From Myotis daubentonii (lineage: Eukaryota; Chordata; Mammalia; Chiroptera; Vespertilionidae): a DNA stretch of 64,000 bases. The DNA is taken from positions 19,019,715 through 19,083,714 of the forward strand of contig NC_081844.1 in assembly GCF_963259705.1 (NCBI RefSeq), read 5' to 3'. The notes under the pieces were generated by a model, which made no database searches, had not been told where the DNA came from, and saw only the letters and a list, made by a program, of their open reading frames with translations. Positions within the stretch are counted from its first letter, which is position 1. Each line of letters begins with the position of its first letter. Below are positions 47,177 through 58,287 of the stretch, piece after piece. The position numbers were made by a program, and so were the translations under genes.

Positions 47177-50100
47177 CTGTAAGAGAAACCGGCAGCTGCA
47201 GCGAGGGCTGGCAGGGCCATCCTCAGCATAACCTTACCTGGAAAGGACCCATGTGGTGGGGTCAGTAGCACCAATCACAGAGGGTGTAGGACCCACGACT
47301 CAGATTCTCAAAGAAGCCAGTGTCTCTCCACCCAAAAAGGCAGAATCAGAAACCCAAGGTGCCACAAGAGGTCCTCCCCAGGACTGTGTGAACCTCAGGG
47401 AGCTTTCTTTGCTGGCTGACGCGGCAGGTTTGTGAATGAGTAAGAGTATAGAGCAGGCCTGGAGCCTAGAGCCTGAGGAGGAGGCCTCTCACCCACCCGG
47501 GGGAGCCATTTCTCATCGTGGCCAAAGGCTTTGTTACTGGGCACAGGCCAGATGCTGCAAAATGATGCCTGGACAGACACAAGAGAAATCTTCTTTCCAA
47601 TGGCCTGGATCAGAGGAGTCAGCTCAGAAGTGTAGCACTGACTTTCAAAGTGCAAGATGTGGCTCCTCCGGCAGCACACAACAAGCAGATCTGCCTGAGT
47701 GCAAGGGTCCTGCCCAAGGCCCCAAGCTCCTTCTGCCTGTGCGTCCCTCTGCCTCACCAGGACTGGGCCCAGTGGTTGGCTCTCATCTGGGCTGGCGGAA
47801 TTCCTGCAGTCCTCTGCCCATCACTCAATTGGGGACTTTTCCCACTTCAGAACCAGGAGCCCTAGGTTCCCTGACCAGCAATGGCTGCCTCGGACCTGGA
47901 CAGGCAATCGCTTCTTCTCTCTCAAGCAGCTGATTCCACTTTTTGGGAACAAGATCAGATGCCCTGACCCAGGCAGCACCACCTATAGCCTATCACACTG
48001 CTGTGGGAGGCAGTTACCATGAACAAGGGGTGGTTGGCTGGGCATGCAGGAAGGGGTGGTGTTGCTCTCCCAGCTGGGGCGGTTGCTAGGGTCAACTCTG
48101 TGTACACAACAAGGCCACTTGTGGTCCCTCACAAATAGCTCCTAGTGGCCTCCACCAGCTGGCCGCCCACACCACCCGCTCCCCAACTAGTGCCCAGCTT
48201 CCTCGGGGTGGGGGTGGGGGGGGGGGTTAGACACTGGAGGGAAAGTGAAGCCTGGAAACTGGCCACCCACTCAGCAGAGCACCTAACGCAGGTAAACAGC
48301 TGCTTCCTGCAGGCCGTGTGGAACTGGGAGAGAGGCTGACCTTGCTCTATTCCTGCCCACATGGTTTGCAAGTCTGTGGGCCCAGCCCAGGGTCTGTCTT
48401 TGACATGAATACCCCACTGTGTCCCTCCCCACGGTTATGAGAAACAACACAGGCTAGAGGCCCCACTCATGCCTTGGCACAGGTAACCTCAGACCCGAGA
48501 CCCACTCCATTCCCTCCTTGTGTTTGAGCCCTGCTTCCACCTCTTAAAAACCACCTCTGGGGCCACAGCCCCCTTCTGGCCCTCATTTACCCCCACCAGT
48601 TTCCTCATCTCAGCCCTGGGCCTTTTTGTTCCCCTTACCCTCTCAGCACATGCAAAATGTCCTTCTCACCTGTCCCTACCCAACACCCACTCCCCTGCAG
48701 AGAGCCCTGTGTAAATGGTGACTTCTCCAGCCTCCCTCAGTCCCACCTTGCTGAGAGGACCCCTACAGGTCTGTCAGCTTCTGTCAGTGCCTACACCGTG
48801 CTGGTCACAACTCCCCCAGCACAGGCAGCAGCACCCATTGGGCTGGGTAAAGTGGAGACCACAAGGGCATGGAGACCACAAGGCCAGTGGCTCTGGGAAG
48901 ATGTGGTGTGATGGATGCAGCCACTTCTTTAGGGCCCTCCCCAGGCCTCAGTACCCCCACCCCTGCGCCAACAGGCTGCAGTGACACCCCCACCTGTCAG
49001 CCTCTCCCAGGCTTCACTCTCCAGACAAGCCAGCCTTGATCAGGCTAAATGGTGGGCCTTCTAATGAGATTAAGGGGAGTCAGTGTGCTGAAGGCTGAGC
49101 TCTGTCCTGCAAAGCCAGCGAGAAGTCGTGTGCTCTGGGCAGGCCTGTTTGCCCCTCTCACCACAAAGGCTTCACAGTCTGGCCCTTTGCTTTCCCCGAC
49201 CACCAGGCTCCACACCTGAGATGGCTGCTGCTGTGAGGCCTTTGCCCTGGTGCTGCCTCCTCTATGAGGCTCTTCCCACTGGGCTAGCCCAACACTGAGC
49301 ACCTCGCCCCCACAGGGTTACCTCCTCCACAAAACTACCTGACTGAGGTCTGTCTGATCCCATCAGATTGTCGGCCCCATAAGGACTCTGGCACAATGGA
49401 AGAGTCCAGCACACATGGGGAACAAGTAAAAATAAGGTGACATATGGGGACAGGAACAAGAGTTGGATACACTCAGGATCCCAGGCAGGAACCACATTTC
49501 TCCTGTGCCCACATGGGACCCTTAGCCCCAACCTCCAGGAAACTGAGGCTCAAGAAAGAAGAGATGGCTGTTCGAGTGCAGAGGCAGCATGTGCCCCAGT
49601 CCGGGGCCCAATCTGGGAACCACCCATGAGAGGGAAGCAAAGAGCACACTTTGTCCCCTTGGCAGCTCAGGCACATGATGCTTCTGGGACGGAGCACTGA
49701 CTGGGACCCAGGGGGATTTGCACACCCTGGCTCAAGCCACCTTTGGTAGTGTCCCTGGGAGGGAAAGACCGGAGCTTCACCAGGTTCTCCAAGTGTTCCA
49801 GCAGCCATGGGGACACATGCAGAGAGCCCCCAGAACTCCTAATAGGATCTAATTTTGATTCTTATGGAGTCACATGAGTTTTCTGGGGCCACCATTCTCT
49901 GACAGGTGTATTCACCCAGTTTGTCTGGCTGCATTCCTCCAGGTTCCTTCCCAGGTTCAGCTTGGGCAGCAGGTAGTGAGTTCCAGATGGTAGACAGCCC
50001 CTCCTGGGCTCCATTCCCCACACTGGGCCCTCCCCCTATACTGCTCAGTTGAGGTGACATGTGCATGGCTGACTATCTCACTGAGGCCATGGAAGACAGC

Positions 50101-50369
50101 ACCAAACACCCTGGGCCTAGTTATTCCAGGGAGAGGAGGACTGAGGGTCACCAGCTCTGACTTGTGACTCCCCAGTTTCCATCCTGTGGCTGCAAGAGAT
50201 TGCAGTGACCACCCATGCCACGTGTCCATGGGTCATGCTGTCTCTCCCCAGGTCTCCCCTTACCCACTGTGTAAAGGATTGGAAACCTGGGCTCTGAGGG
50301 AGATGGCTGTACTAGCAGGTGCCCCAAAAGGAAGGCCCAAAATAGCTTTTCTTTTTTCACTAATCCTCA

Positions 50370-50812
50370 TCGGAGGATATGTTTCTATTGATTTTAGAGA
50401 AAGAGAGAAAGGGAGAGAGAGAGAGAAACATCAATGTCAAAGAGAAGCATCGATCAGCTGCTTCCCATATGTGCCTGACCAAGGATTGAACCTGAAACCT
50501 AGGTATGTGCCCTGACTGGGAATTGAACCCACAACCTTTTGGTGTAGGGCAGTGGTCGGCAAACTGCGGCTTGTGAGCCACATGTGGCTCTTTGGCCCCT
50601 TGAGTGTGGCTCTTCCACAAAATACCGACTTCTGCGCATGGGCCACGAACTTTCAATCGCACTGTACATGCGTGCCCGCACGTGGTATTTTGTGGAAGAG
50701 CCACACTCAAGGGGCCAAAGAGCTGCATGTGGTTCGCGAGCTGCAGTTTGCCGACCACTGGTGTAGGGGATGACGCTCCAACCAACGGAGCAACCTGGCC
50801 TGGGCTTTTCGC
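50370..50812 (-). mobile_element. Ves-type SINE split by a hAT element
   Basis: Reverse-orientation SINE: tail and body 50370-50549, then a hAT insertion, then the head remnant 50769-50812 (gatgacgctccaaccaacgg, ending CAACCTGGCCTGGGC). The two halves join cleanly if the insertion and one octamer are removed. Confidence 0.88.
50542..50768 (+). mobile_element. Foldback hAT miniature element nested in the SINE
   Basis: The element is 50550-50760 (211 bp), with ends CAGTGGTCGGCAAACTGC and its near-complement, flanked by perfect GTGTAGGG octamers at 50542-50549 and 50761-50768. Long inverted arms (about 75 bases, including about 40 perfectly complementary) surround a loop near 50627-50680. Confidence 0.92.
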
Positions 50813-50829
50813 TCTTTTTTAAACTTTTT

Positions 50830-51965
50830 TTTTTTTAATCAAAACAAAGTTCCCATAACATATAACAAACCATTTTAACATATACAATTCAATGACATCT
50901 AGTACATTCACAATGTTATGCAACCATCACCTCTTTCTAGTTCCAGAACATTTCTGTCAACCCAAAGGGAAACTGCATCCCCATTAGCAGTCACCTCCCA
51001 TCTTCCTCCCCCTCAACAACCACTAAGCCACTTTCTGTCTCTATGGATTTTCCTGTTCTGCACCTTTCATACAGATGGAATCACACATTATGTGGCCTTT
51101 TGTGTCTGACTTCCTTCACTCAACACAATATTTTCTAGGTTTATCTCCATGTTGTAGCATGTGTCTGTGCTTCACTCCTTTTCATGGCTGAATAAGGTTC
51201 CACTGTGTGGATGAACCACATTGTGTTTATCCTACATCTACTGAGGGACTCTTGAGCTGTTTCTACCTTTAGGCAACTGTGAATACGGTGCTCCTGTGGA
51301 CATAGGTAGACAGTTTGAGTCCCTGTTCAAATCTCTAGGTATATATCCCTAGGAGTGGAATGGCTAGGTCATATGGTAACTCTGTAATTTATTTTTTGAG
51401 GAATAGCCATTCTGTTTTCCATAGTGGCTGTACCATTTTACATTCCCACCAATACTACATAAGGGTTCCAATTTCTCCACACCCTTGCCTATGCTTGTCC
51501 GTTTCTGTTGTTTTAACAGTAGTCATCCTGATGGGTATGACATATCTCATTGTGGGTTTGGTTTGCATTTCCCTGGTGACTAGTAATGTTGAGCACCTTT
51601 CCATGGCTTGTTGGTCATTTGTCTAACATCTTTGGAGAAATGTCTGTCAAGTCCTTTGCCCATTTTAAAATTGGGTTTCTCTTTTTTCGTGTTGAGTCAT
51701 AAGAGTTCTTTATATTTCTGAATATTAATCCCTTATCAGCTATATGGTTTGTAAATATTTTCTCCCATTCTGTGAGTTCTTTTTACTTTCTTAATAGTCT
51801 CTGGATGCACAAAAGTTTTAAATGTTGATAGCGTCCAATTAACCTATTTTTCTTTTGTTGCTTGTGCTTTAGTGTCATATCCAAAAAGCTATCGCCAAAT
51901 CCAAGGCCAGGAAGTTACACCTATGCTTCCTTCTAGATTTAGCTCCTATATTTGCTCCACTTCGA
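50830..51965 (-). mobile_element. LINE-1 3' region (old L1M-type)
   Basis: The + strand shows the complement of L1 3' sequence: ttccatagtggctgtaccat, caatttctccacacccttgc, tttgcatttccctggtgact and tcaagtcctttgcccatttt in order. Stops and indels show it is inactive. Confidence 0.88.
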
Positions 51966-52854
51966 GACTTTGAGTTAATTCTTATTAACGTTGTTGCTGC
52001 CCTGGTCCTACATCACAGCCTACCCTCATGCCAACCAAGGGCTCCATGGTGAGGAGCCCAGCCAACCCCCAGAAGCATGCCAGGGACACTGGAGTTTTGA
52101 ATCACACATCTGCTTAGTGAGGGAGGGAATAATGAATGAATGAGGGAATGAATGAAAGCATCACAGGCTTGTGGCCCAGCAAGGATTCCAGGCTGAGTCA
52201 CCGCCCCCCCTTCACCCCCCAAGCTGAGTGAGATACTCCCCAGCTGCCTCCTTATTCGTTCCCAAAGTGTAAATACAGAACCAGATACACAAACACCGAG
52301 TGAGTCTCGGAATGCCTTTAATCAGGCTCTGTGGTTGCTGCCAAGTTCCTGGCCCCGGCTGAATCAGAGGGTCCACTGGGAGCACGTTTGTTTCCCTGTT
52401 GGTGCAGTTGTTGAGCACAGACCTTCCGGCTGGGATGTGTGAAGGGTCCCTCGGGGTCTGAGCTCAGCACAGCTGGATCATGTGGGCCTCTCTCCCAGAG
52501 AATGAGACCCCAGACCTGCCAGCCAGCTGGGAGCCCACCCTGAATGAGGCCTTGCTGCAGCCCTCAGCAGGGGAGACAGGACTTAACTTCCATTTTATAA
52601 GCAAGGAAACTGAGATACTGAGGGACAATAGGCCCTGAGGTTGCCCAGTGACAGGAGGGGCCTCAGTCACAATCCAGGCTCTTTTCCTATCAAACCCAAC
52701 TTTCCGCAAGGTCCTTCCTTCTACCTCTAGGTCCTTGAACCCACTCCACTCTTTTCTAGAACTTTCCATGGAGCGCCTTCTCATCACCTGGATTTCAGCT
52801 CATACACCTCCTCAGGGAGTCTTCCCTGACCCCTACTTCCAAAACAACCCTCTA

Positions 52855-53222
52855 TCGTAGTCCAGACTGCTATAATAAAGTACCACAGACTAGGCAGCAT
52901 AAACAACAGAAACTTATTTGTCATGGTTCTAGAGGTTTGGGAGCCCAAGACCAATATGCCGGCAGAGTGGGGTTCTGGTGAGGGCCCTCTTACTGGGTTG
53001 CAGGTGGCCACCTTCTCGCCATGTCCTCACATGGTCTTTCCTTGGGTGTGTGTGAAAAAGACTCTCTCCTCTTCCTCTTCTCATTAGGGCACCAGTCATA
53101 CCGGATCAGAACCCCACCCTTATGACCTCATTTCACCTTAATCACTTCCTCAAAGGCCCCATCTCTACATATACTCATACTGGGGATTAGGGCTTCCACA
53201 TGTGAATTCAGTCCATGACACC
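52855..53222 (-). mobile_element. MLT1-type (MaLR) solo LTR
   Basis: The words taccacagactaggcagc, tcctcacatggtctttcctt and cttccacatgtgaattcag follow the reverse complement of MLT1 LTRs. It is an old, non-coding, retrovirus-like LTR. Confidence 0.75.
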
Positions 53223-53689
53223 TGCTCTGGGATATGTTGCCTGCCTGTGTCTGCCAGTGGACCAGTGGGCCCTGATGGCTGGAGTCCTGCTTGCCGGGCC
53301 TCCCTGGGTACCCTCTAGGTAGGACCAGTGCCCACCCCAGGAAGTGACTATCCACAGCTGAGAAGCTCAGAGTCATCCCACAGCCAGCCAGGACCAGGGA
53401 CCCCTGGACTCTCCTAGCAGAAGCCTCTAGGCTGCAGAGTGGCCTGTGGGAAGGGGCCTTCTTGTGCCTGGCTCTAGATGCAAGAGTCAGTGAGGTAAGG
53501 GGGTGTGCTCCTCAGGTGCTGCTGAACAGCAGAGGGGAGCAAAATTTCCAGAATCAGTTCCCCAAACATAAAGTGACACACCTGCTCAATGGGGTCATGG
53601 GCTGGGAAATGGATGGGAGCACCTGAAGAGCATCACATGTGGCTGCAAGGCTATGAGATGGACCTGGAACAGAGGGTGAATCAGCTCAG

Positions 53690-54066
53690 CCCCTGTGCTG
53701 GGCTGACTTGGAATCTCAGAATGTGACCTTGTTTGAAAATGGAGTTTTTGCAGATGTAATTAGTTAAGACTCTTGAGACAAGATCATCTTGAATTTAGGG
53801 AAATCCCTAAATCCAACGATTAGTGTCCTTATAAGAAGAGAATAGAGACAGACAGGGATGGAAGCAGAAATCGAGGTGATATAACCACAAGCCAAGGAAC
53901 CCCAAGGGTTCATGGCAGCCCGTAGAAACCAGGAGCAAGGCTTGGGACAGACTCTACTTCAGGGCCCCCAGAAGGCTCCAACCCTGCCCATACCCTGATC
54001 TCAGACTACTAGACTCTAGAACTATAAGGGAATAAATTTGTTATTTTAAGCCCCTGAGACTGGACA
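53690..54066 (+). mobile_element. MLT1-type (MaLR) LTR
   Basis: The words gaatctcagaatgtgacctt, agtgtccttataagaagaga and aataaatttgttattttaag follow MLT1 in forward orientation. Non-coding. Confidence 0.75.
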
Positions 54067-54125
54067 GTTGAGGAGAGCTGACAACAGGAACCTCAAGCTG
54101 ACACTCCAGGATAAAGACTGAGCAA

Positions 54126-54318
54126 GCCCTGGCTGGTGTGGCTCAGTTGGTTGGCGCATCATCCCGTACACCAAAAAGTGGCAGGTTCAATTTCCAGTCA
54201 GGGCACATACCCAGGTTGTGGGTTCGATCCCTGGTCAGGGTGTGTGCGGGATGCAACCAATCGATGTTTCTTACATCAATGTTTCCCACTTCCTCTCTCT
54301 AAAAATCAGTAAAAAATA
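54126..54318 (+). mobile_element. Ves-type SINE (first of a tandem pair)
   Basis: Head GCCCTGGCTGGTGTGGCTCA, B-box-like GGGTTCGATCCC, CT-rich body and a short A-rich tail. A second SINE follows directly. Confidence 0.88.
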
Positions 54319-54505
54319 TGCCCAACCGGTGTGGCTCAGTGGTGGAGCATCGACCCATGAACCAGGGGGTCATAGTTTGATTCTCAGTCAGGGCACATGC
54401 CCAGTTGTGGACTCAATCCCCTATAAAGGGTGTGCAGGAGACAGCCAATGGATAATTCTCTCATTGATGTTTCTCTCCCTCTCTCCCTTCCTCGCTCTAT
54501 CCTGG
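54319..54505 (+). mobile_element. Ves-type SINE (second of a tandem pair)
   Basis: Head GCCCAACCGGTGTGGCTCAG starts at the tail of the previous SINE, suggesting insertion into its A-rich end. Confidence 0.85.
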
Positions 54506-55344
54506 GAGCACTGGGCGGAGCAACAGAAATGTGGGGCCTTGCTGGGTATGTAGCTCAGCCTGGCTGCACACCTCCCTTTGGCTTGCATCTGGACACCATG
54601 CCACAGGGCTGGAGCATGATGCTGTGAGCAATACAATTTGCCCCCACCTCCTCATCTCTGCCTTATATAAGCCCTGGCTGATCTGGGACAGGTATGAGGG
54701 CCCTGAGTGAGAAGTGGGGGGCTGAGCTTTGCAGGGTCCACACACAGCTTGAAAGCAATGCCCAGAGACACCAGCAGGGCCAACTGGAAGACCAAGCTAC
54801 CTTCTGCCATCATCTGGTAGAAGCTGTGCTAGACGACTTTTTACATTTCAGCTATCTGCTACCCCTGGTTCCATGTCATCATATCCTTAGGAGAGAAGGC
54901 TAACTGCCCAAATGGCACAAGATGACCAGCACGTGCGCGCCAACCGCACCCCATCTGTCTGAGCACCTGGTTCCCACAGCACGGCTGAGTATGCTCACTG
55001 CTGGCCAGTATCCCTGAAGCAGGTGGCCAACCCCAGCACACAGCGCAACCCCATCTAAATAGCCAAGGGCACCCTGTTTCCTTGTGATCTCCAGAAGCTC
55101 TCCAGGCCTCCTCAGGGGCTACTGGCCCTGCACAGCAGGAGGCTCTGGGGAATCCACATGGCTGGATGCTTTCAGCCAGAGGAGCTTCCAAGAATGAGGC
55201 AAACAGAATTGAGTTTTCTAAAGACGATCAGGCTTGAAAAGGGAACTTAGAGCTGCTCATTTATCCTGTGACTGCATTATCATGTATGTCACTTGGCTTC
55301 TGGAGCTCATAAGATCAGATCTCTGATATATACATGTATACATT

Positions 55345-55541
55345 TTTTAAATGCTTTTATTGATTTCAGAGAGAGGAAGGGAGGGAGAGGGAGACAGAGA
55401 AACATCGAGCAGCTGCCTCCTGCACATCCCCTACTAGAGGCTGAGCCCACAACCCAGGCATGTGCCCTGACCAGGAATCCAACTGGTGACCTTCCGGTGC
55501 ATGGGAAGACGATCAACCAACTGAGCCACACCAGCCGGGCA
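55345..55541 (-). mobile_element. Ves-type SINE
   Basis: Reverse orientation, with head ending GAGCCACACCAGCCGGGC. It is the first of three reverse SINEs in 700 bases. Confidence 0.88.
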
Positions 55542-55567
55542 GGTCTCTGACATTTTGTTTGTGTGTT

Positions 55568-55770
55568 CTTTTAAATATGATTTTAATGATTTCAGAGAGG
55601 AAGGGAGAGATAGAAACATCAACAAAGAGAGAATCACTGATCGGCTGCCTCCTACACACCCCCACTAGAGATCAAGCCCCCAACCTGGGCATGTGCCCAC
55701 ACCGGGAATCAAACCTTGACCTCCTGTTTCATAGGTCAATGCTCAACCACTGAGCCACGCTGGCCAGGCT
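55568..55770 (-). mobile_element. Ves-type SINE
   Basis: Reverse orientation; head ending GAGCCACGCTGGCCAGGC. Confidence 0.88.
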
Positions 55771-55797
55771 GTGTATGGTTTTTTGTTGTTATTCCTC

Positions 55798-56033
55798 ACC
55801 TGAGGATATTTTTTCCATTGATTTTTAGAGATTGGAAGGGATGGGGAAAGAGGGAGAAAGAAACATCCATGTGAGAGAGACACATTTATTGGTTGCCTCC
55901 TGCACATGCCCCGACTGACCAAGGCCAGAGATCAAATCTGCAATCCAGGTACATGCCCTTGACCAGGAATCGAACCTGTGATCCTTCATTGAGAGGACTG
56001 ACGCTCTAACCATTGACCAACACTGGCAAGGGA
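55798..56033 (-). mobile_element. Ves-type SINE, slightly diverged
   Basis: Reverse orientation; head ending CATTGACCAACACTGGCAAG. The body has a small internal duplication of the gaccaaggccagag/gaccaggaatcgaac region. Confidence 0.8.
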
Positions 56034-56173
56034 AGATCTCTGATATTTTTAAGACCAAATCCTTTGTATGCTGTAGCTCACAATTAATTCTTTGCAGCTA
56101 ATTAAGCCAAGGAAGCCTGGGAATAGAGTTTGGAATAAGGTTAATAAAGTCCCTTGCCTAGCTAAAAAAAAAA

Positions 56174-56431
56174 AAAGAGAGAGACAGCCGAAACCGGTTT
56201 GGCTCGGTGGATAGAGCGTCGGCCTGCGGACTGGGGGGTCCCGGGTTCGATTCCGGTCAGGGGCATGTACCTGGGTTGCGGGCACGTCCCCAGTGGGAGA
56301 TGTGCAGGAGGCAGCTGGTCAATGTTTCTCTCCCATCGATGTTTCTAACTCTCTGTCTCTCTCCCTTCCTCTCTGTAAAAAGTCAATAAAATATATTTAA
56401 AAAAAAAAAAAAAAAAGAGAGAGAGAGACAG
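56174..56431 (+). mobile_element. Young-looking Ves SINE with intact promoter boxes
   Basis: Starting near 56187, it has A-box TGGCTCGGTGG and a perfect B-box GGTTCGATTCC, a GGGCATGTACCTGGGTTGCG body and an A-rich tail. Flanking AAGAGAGAGACAG-like repeats are the probable target duplication. It is the least diverged SINE in the window by eye. Confidence 0.9.
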
Positions 56432-56775
56432 ACAGACAGACAGGGTCAGGGCAGTGTACACTTCCAACCCCTGGGCAGCCTCCCAGGTGGCAGGGCACTG
56501 GTGAGAGACACTTCTCCAGGAGCTGGGAGGAACCTGACCCTGGAGCCCCTCTCTGTCCATCTGCCACTTTTTAGCACTCTGTGTCCTGGGACTGCCAGAA
56601 CAAATGACCACAAACCAGGGGACTTAAAACAACAAAATTTATTCTGTCACAGATCTGGAGGGTGTGGACAGGGATGGCTCCTTTTGGAGGCTCTGACAGA
56701 GAGTCTGTTCCAGGCCTCTCTCCTGGCTTCTGGTAACTGCAGGCAATCCATGGCATTCCTAGGATTATAGTCACA

Positions 56776-56985
56776 CTAGTGGCCCAGTGCATGAATTTGT
56801 GCACATTGAAAGAAAATTAATTAGAATATTTTAATATCACTATTCGCTCTTTCTCTGTAATAGAATTGTCAACCAAATTCACAATCAACAATGACAAATG
56901 GAAACACATACGTGCGACTGGTGCCAGCGAGAGCTTTATATGTATCACACATGCACGAGTCAACTTAGCCTTTTATATAGAGAGA
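56776..56985 (-). mobile_element. Short Helitron (HeliBat-like)
   Basis: On the - strand the 3' end is GTGCACAAATTCATGCAC (hairpin) then TGGGCCACTAG next to a host T, and the 5' end is near TCTCTATATAAAAGGCTAAG. It is AT-rich inside. The exact 5' base is unsure. Confidence 0.8.
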
Positions 56986-57449
56986 ATAAACTTGCTTAAT
57001 TAGACCTGATTTCTGATTTAGCTAAACTTTTTCCAGTCCAGTGAAGCACCCCAACTTCTCTTTCAGGTAATTGTCAGCAATACAGCAGTAAAGATCAACA
57101 CGAAGCAGATTATTATTGTAGGTCACCAGGGAGAACAAAGGGTAAAATATTTAACTGCAGCAGTGTTTGACTATGTTCTGGACAGTGAGAAAACCTGAAG
57201 TTATTTTCAAGGTCCACCATTTCTTACTTCTTTTCAGTCAGGTCAAGTTTATAAGCTTTCTAAATCTCTGTTTTCCAGCTAATGAAAAGAAAATAGGATT
57301 CCACCAAGTCTCCTATCTATCTACTCCAGCACTTCTGTGAGGATCAAATGAGATGAGGCATGGGAAAATGCTTCACAGACATTTGGTTATAGTGTAAAAT
57401 GTTTGCACCTGGCTATAAAGCAAGTCAGGTTTCTGGGCTGAAGAAACTC

Positions 57450-57797
57450 CAAGGATGCTAGTTGCTAGGGAGAGGAAGCCAGGTGTTGCTATGTGACATG
57501 ACATCATTACCCAGCACCCACAGTGACATTTCCAGGCTAGCCATGGGGTCTTGGCAGTGTTGGTTGCGATTTGGTGGGCTGTCGCTCCAGGGTGGTGGCG
57601 GGGCCTGTGTCTCACTTGGGGAAAGCCAAGTGTTGCTTTGTTGGCCAGGTCCATGCTGCTGTTTCTCTGTAAATGGCAAGCGTGTGTCACAGCAGCTCCT
57701 GCGTTGAGCATCTGCCCCCTGGTGGTCAGTGCACGTCATAGAGACCAGCCGGACAGTAGGAAGGACACTCAGCATGTTAGCCTTTTATATACACAGA
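57450..57797 (-). mobile_element. Helitron-like element, 3' boundary unclear
   Basis: On the - strand it starts A|TCTGTGTATATAAAAGGCTA and shares the GGTGGTCAGTGCACGTCAT-type segment with the Helitron at 41783-42172. No clear CTAG/hairpin was found at the left end, so the left limit is a guess. Confidence 0.55.
57712..57725 (-). promoter_or_regulatory. CTCF-like motif in a Helitron
   Basis: Read on the - strand: CCACCAGGGGGCAG, an excellent match to the CTCF core. Binding is inferred from motif only. Confidence 0.5.
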
Positions 57798-58043
57798 TCA
57801 CTCTCATCTCCACCTGTCTTCACTTGGCCCTGTGTGTTTGTTTTGTCTTCTTATAAGGATATCAATCACTGGGTTTAGGGCCCAACCTCCTGCAAGATGA
57901 CCTCAGGTTGACTTTATGACATAAATTTGGGGGAGGAGCACTCTTCAACCCATCACAGTCACCCAATCCTATGTCACCTCAAATCCCACACCAAGAACCA
58001 TCATGGAGGCAACACCCCAGACTTCTCCTGCAGCCCTTAATGC

Positions 58044-58287
58044 TCCTAAGCCAGCTGTGGGCAAACTATGGCCCGCGGGCCGGATCCGGCCTGTTTGAAA
58101 TGAATAAAACTAAAAAAAAAAAAAAAAAAAAAAAAAAGACCGTACCCTTTTATGTAATGATGTTTACTTTGAATTTATATTAGTTCACACAAACACTCCA
58201 TCCATGCTTTTGTTCCGGCCCTCCGGTCCAGTTTAAGAACCCATTGTGGCCCTCGAGTCAAAAAGTTTGCCCACCCCTGTCCTAAGC
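58044..58287 (+). mobile_element. hAT miniature element, pair member 1
   Basis: The element is 58052-58279 (228 bp), beginning CAGCTGTGGGCAAACTATGG and ending AGTTTGCCCACCCCTG, flanked by perfect TCCTAAGC octamers at 58044-58051 and 58280-58287. It has an internal A run of about 27. Confidence 0.93.

Larger units (their letters stand above)
56575..57957 (-). mobile_element. MLT1-type LTR split by later insertions
   Basis: The left half (56575-56775: tgaccacaaaccaggggact, acaacaaaatttattctgtc) and the right half (57798-57957: cttcttataaggatatcaat, ataaatttgggggaggagca) are the two parts of one reverse MLT1-like LTR, separated by about 1 kb bounded by Helitron ends. Confidence 0.65.

Noticed and set aside
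51360..51626. An 88-codon frame on the + strand in intron 1
   Set aside because: It lies antisense within an old LINE-1 3' region and is chance coding.
56187..56260. tRNA-like sequence with good A and B boxes
   Set aside because: It is the tRNA-derived head of a Ves SINE with body, A-rich tail and flanking duplication, not a tRNA gene.
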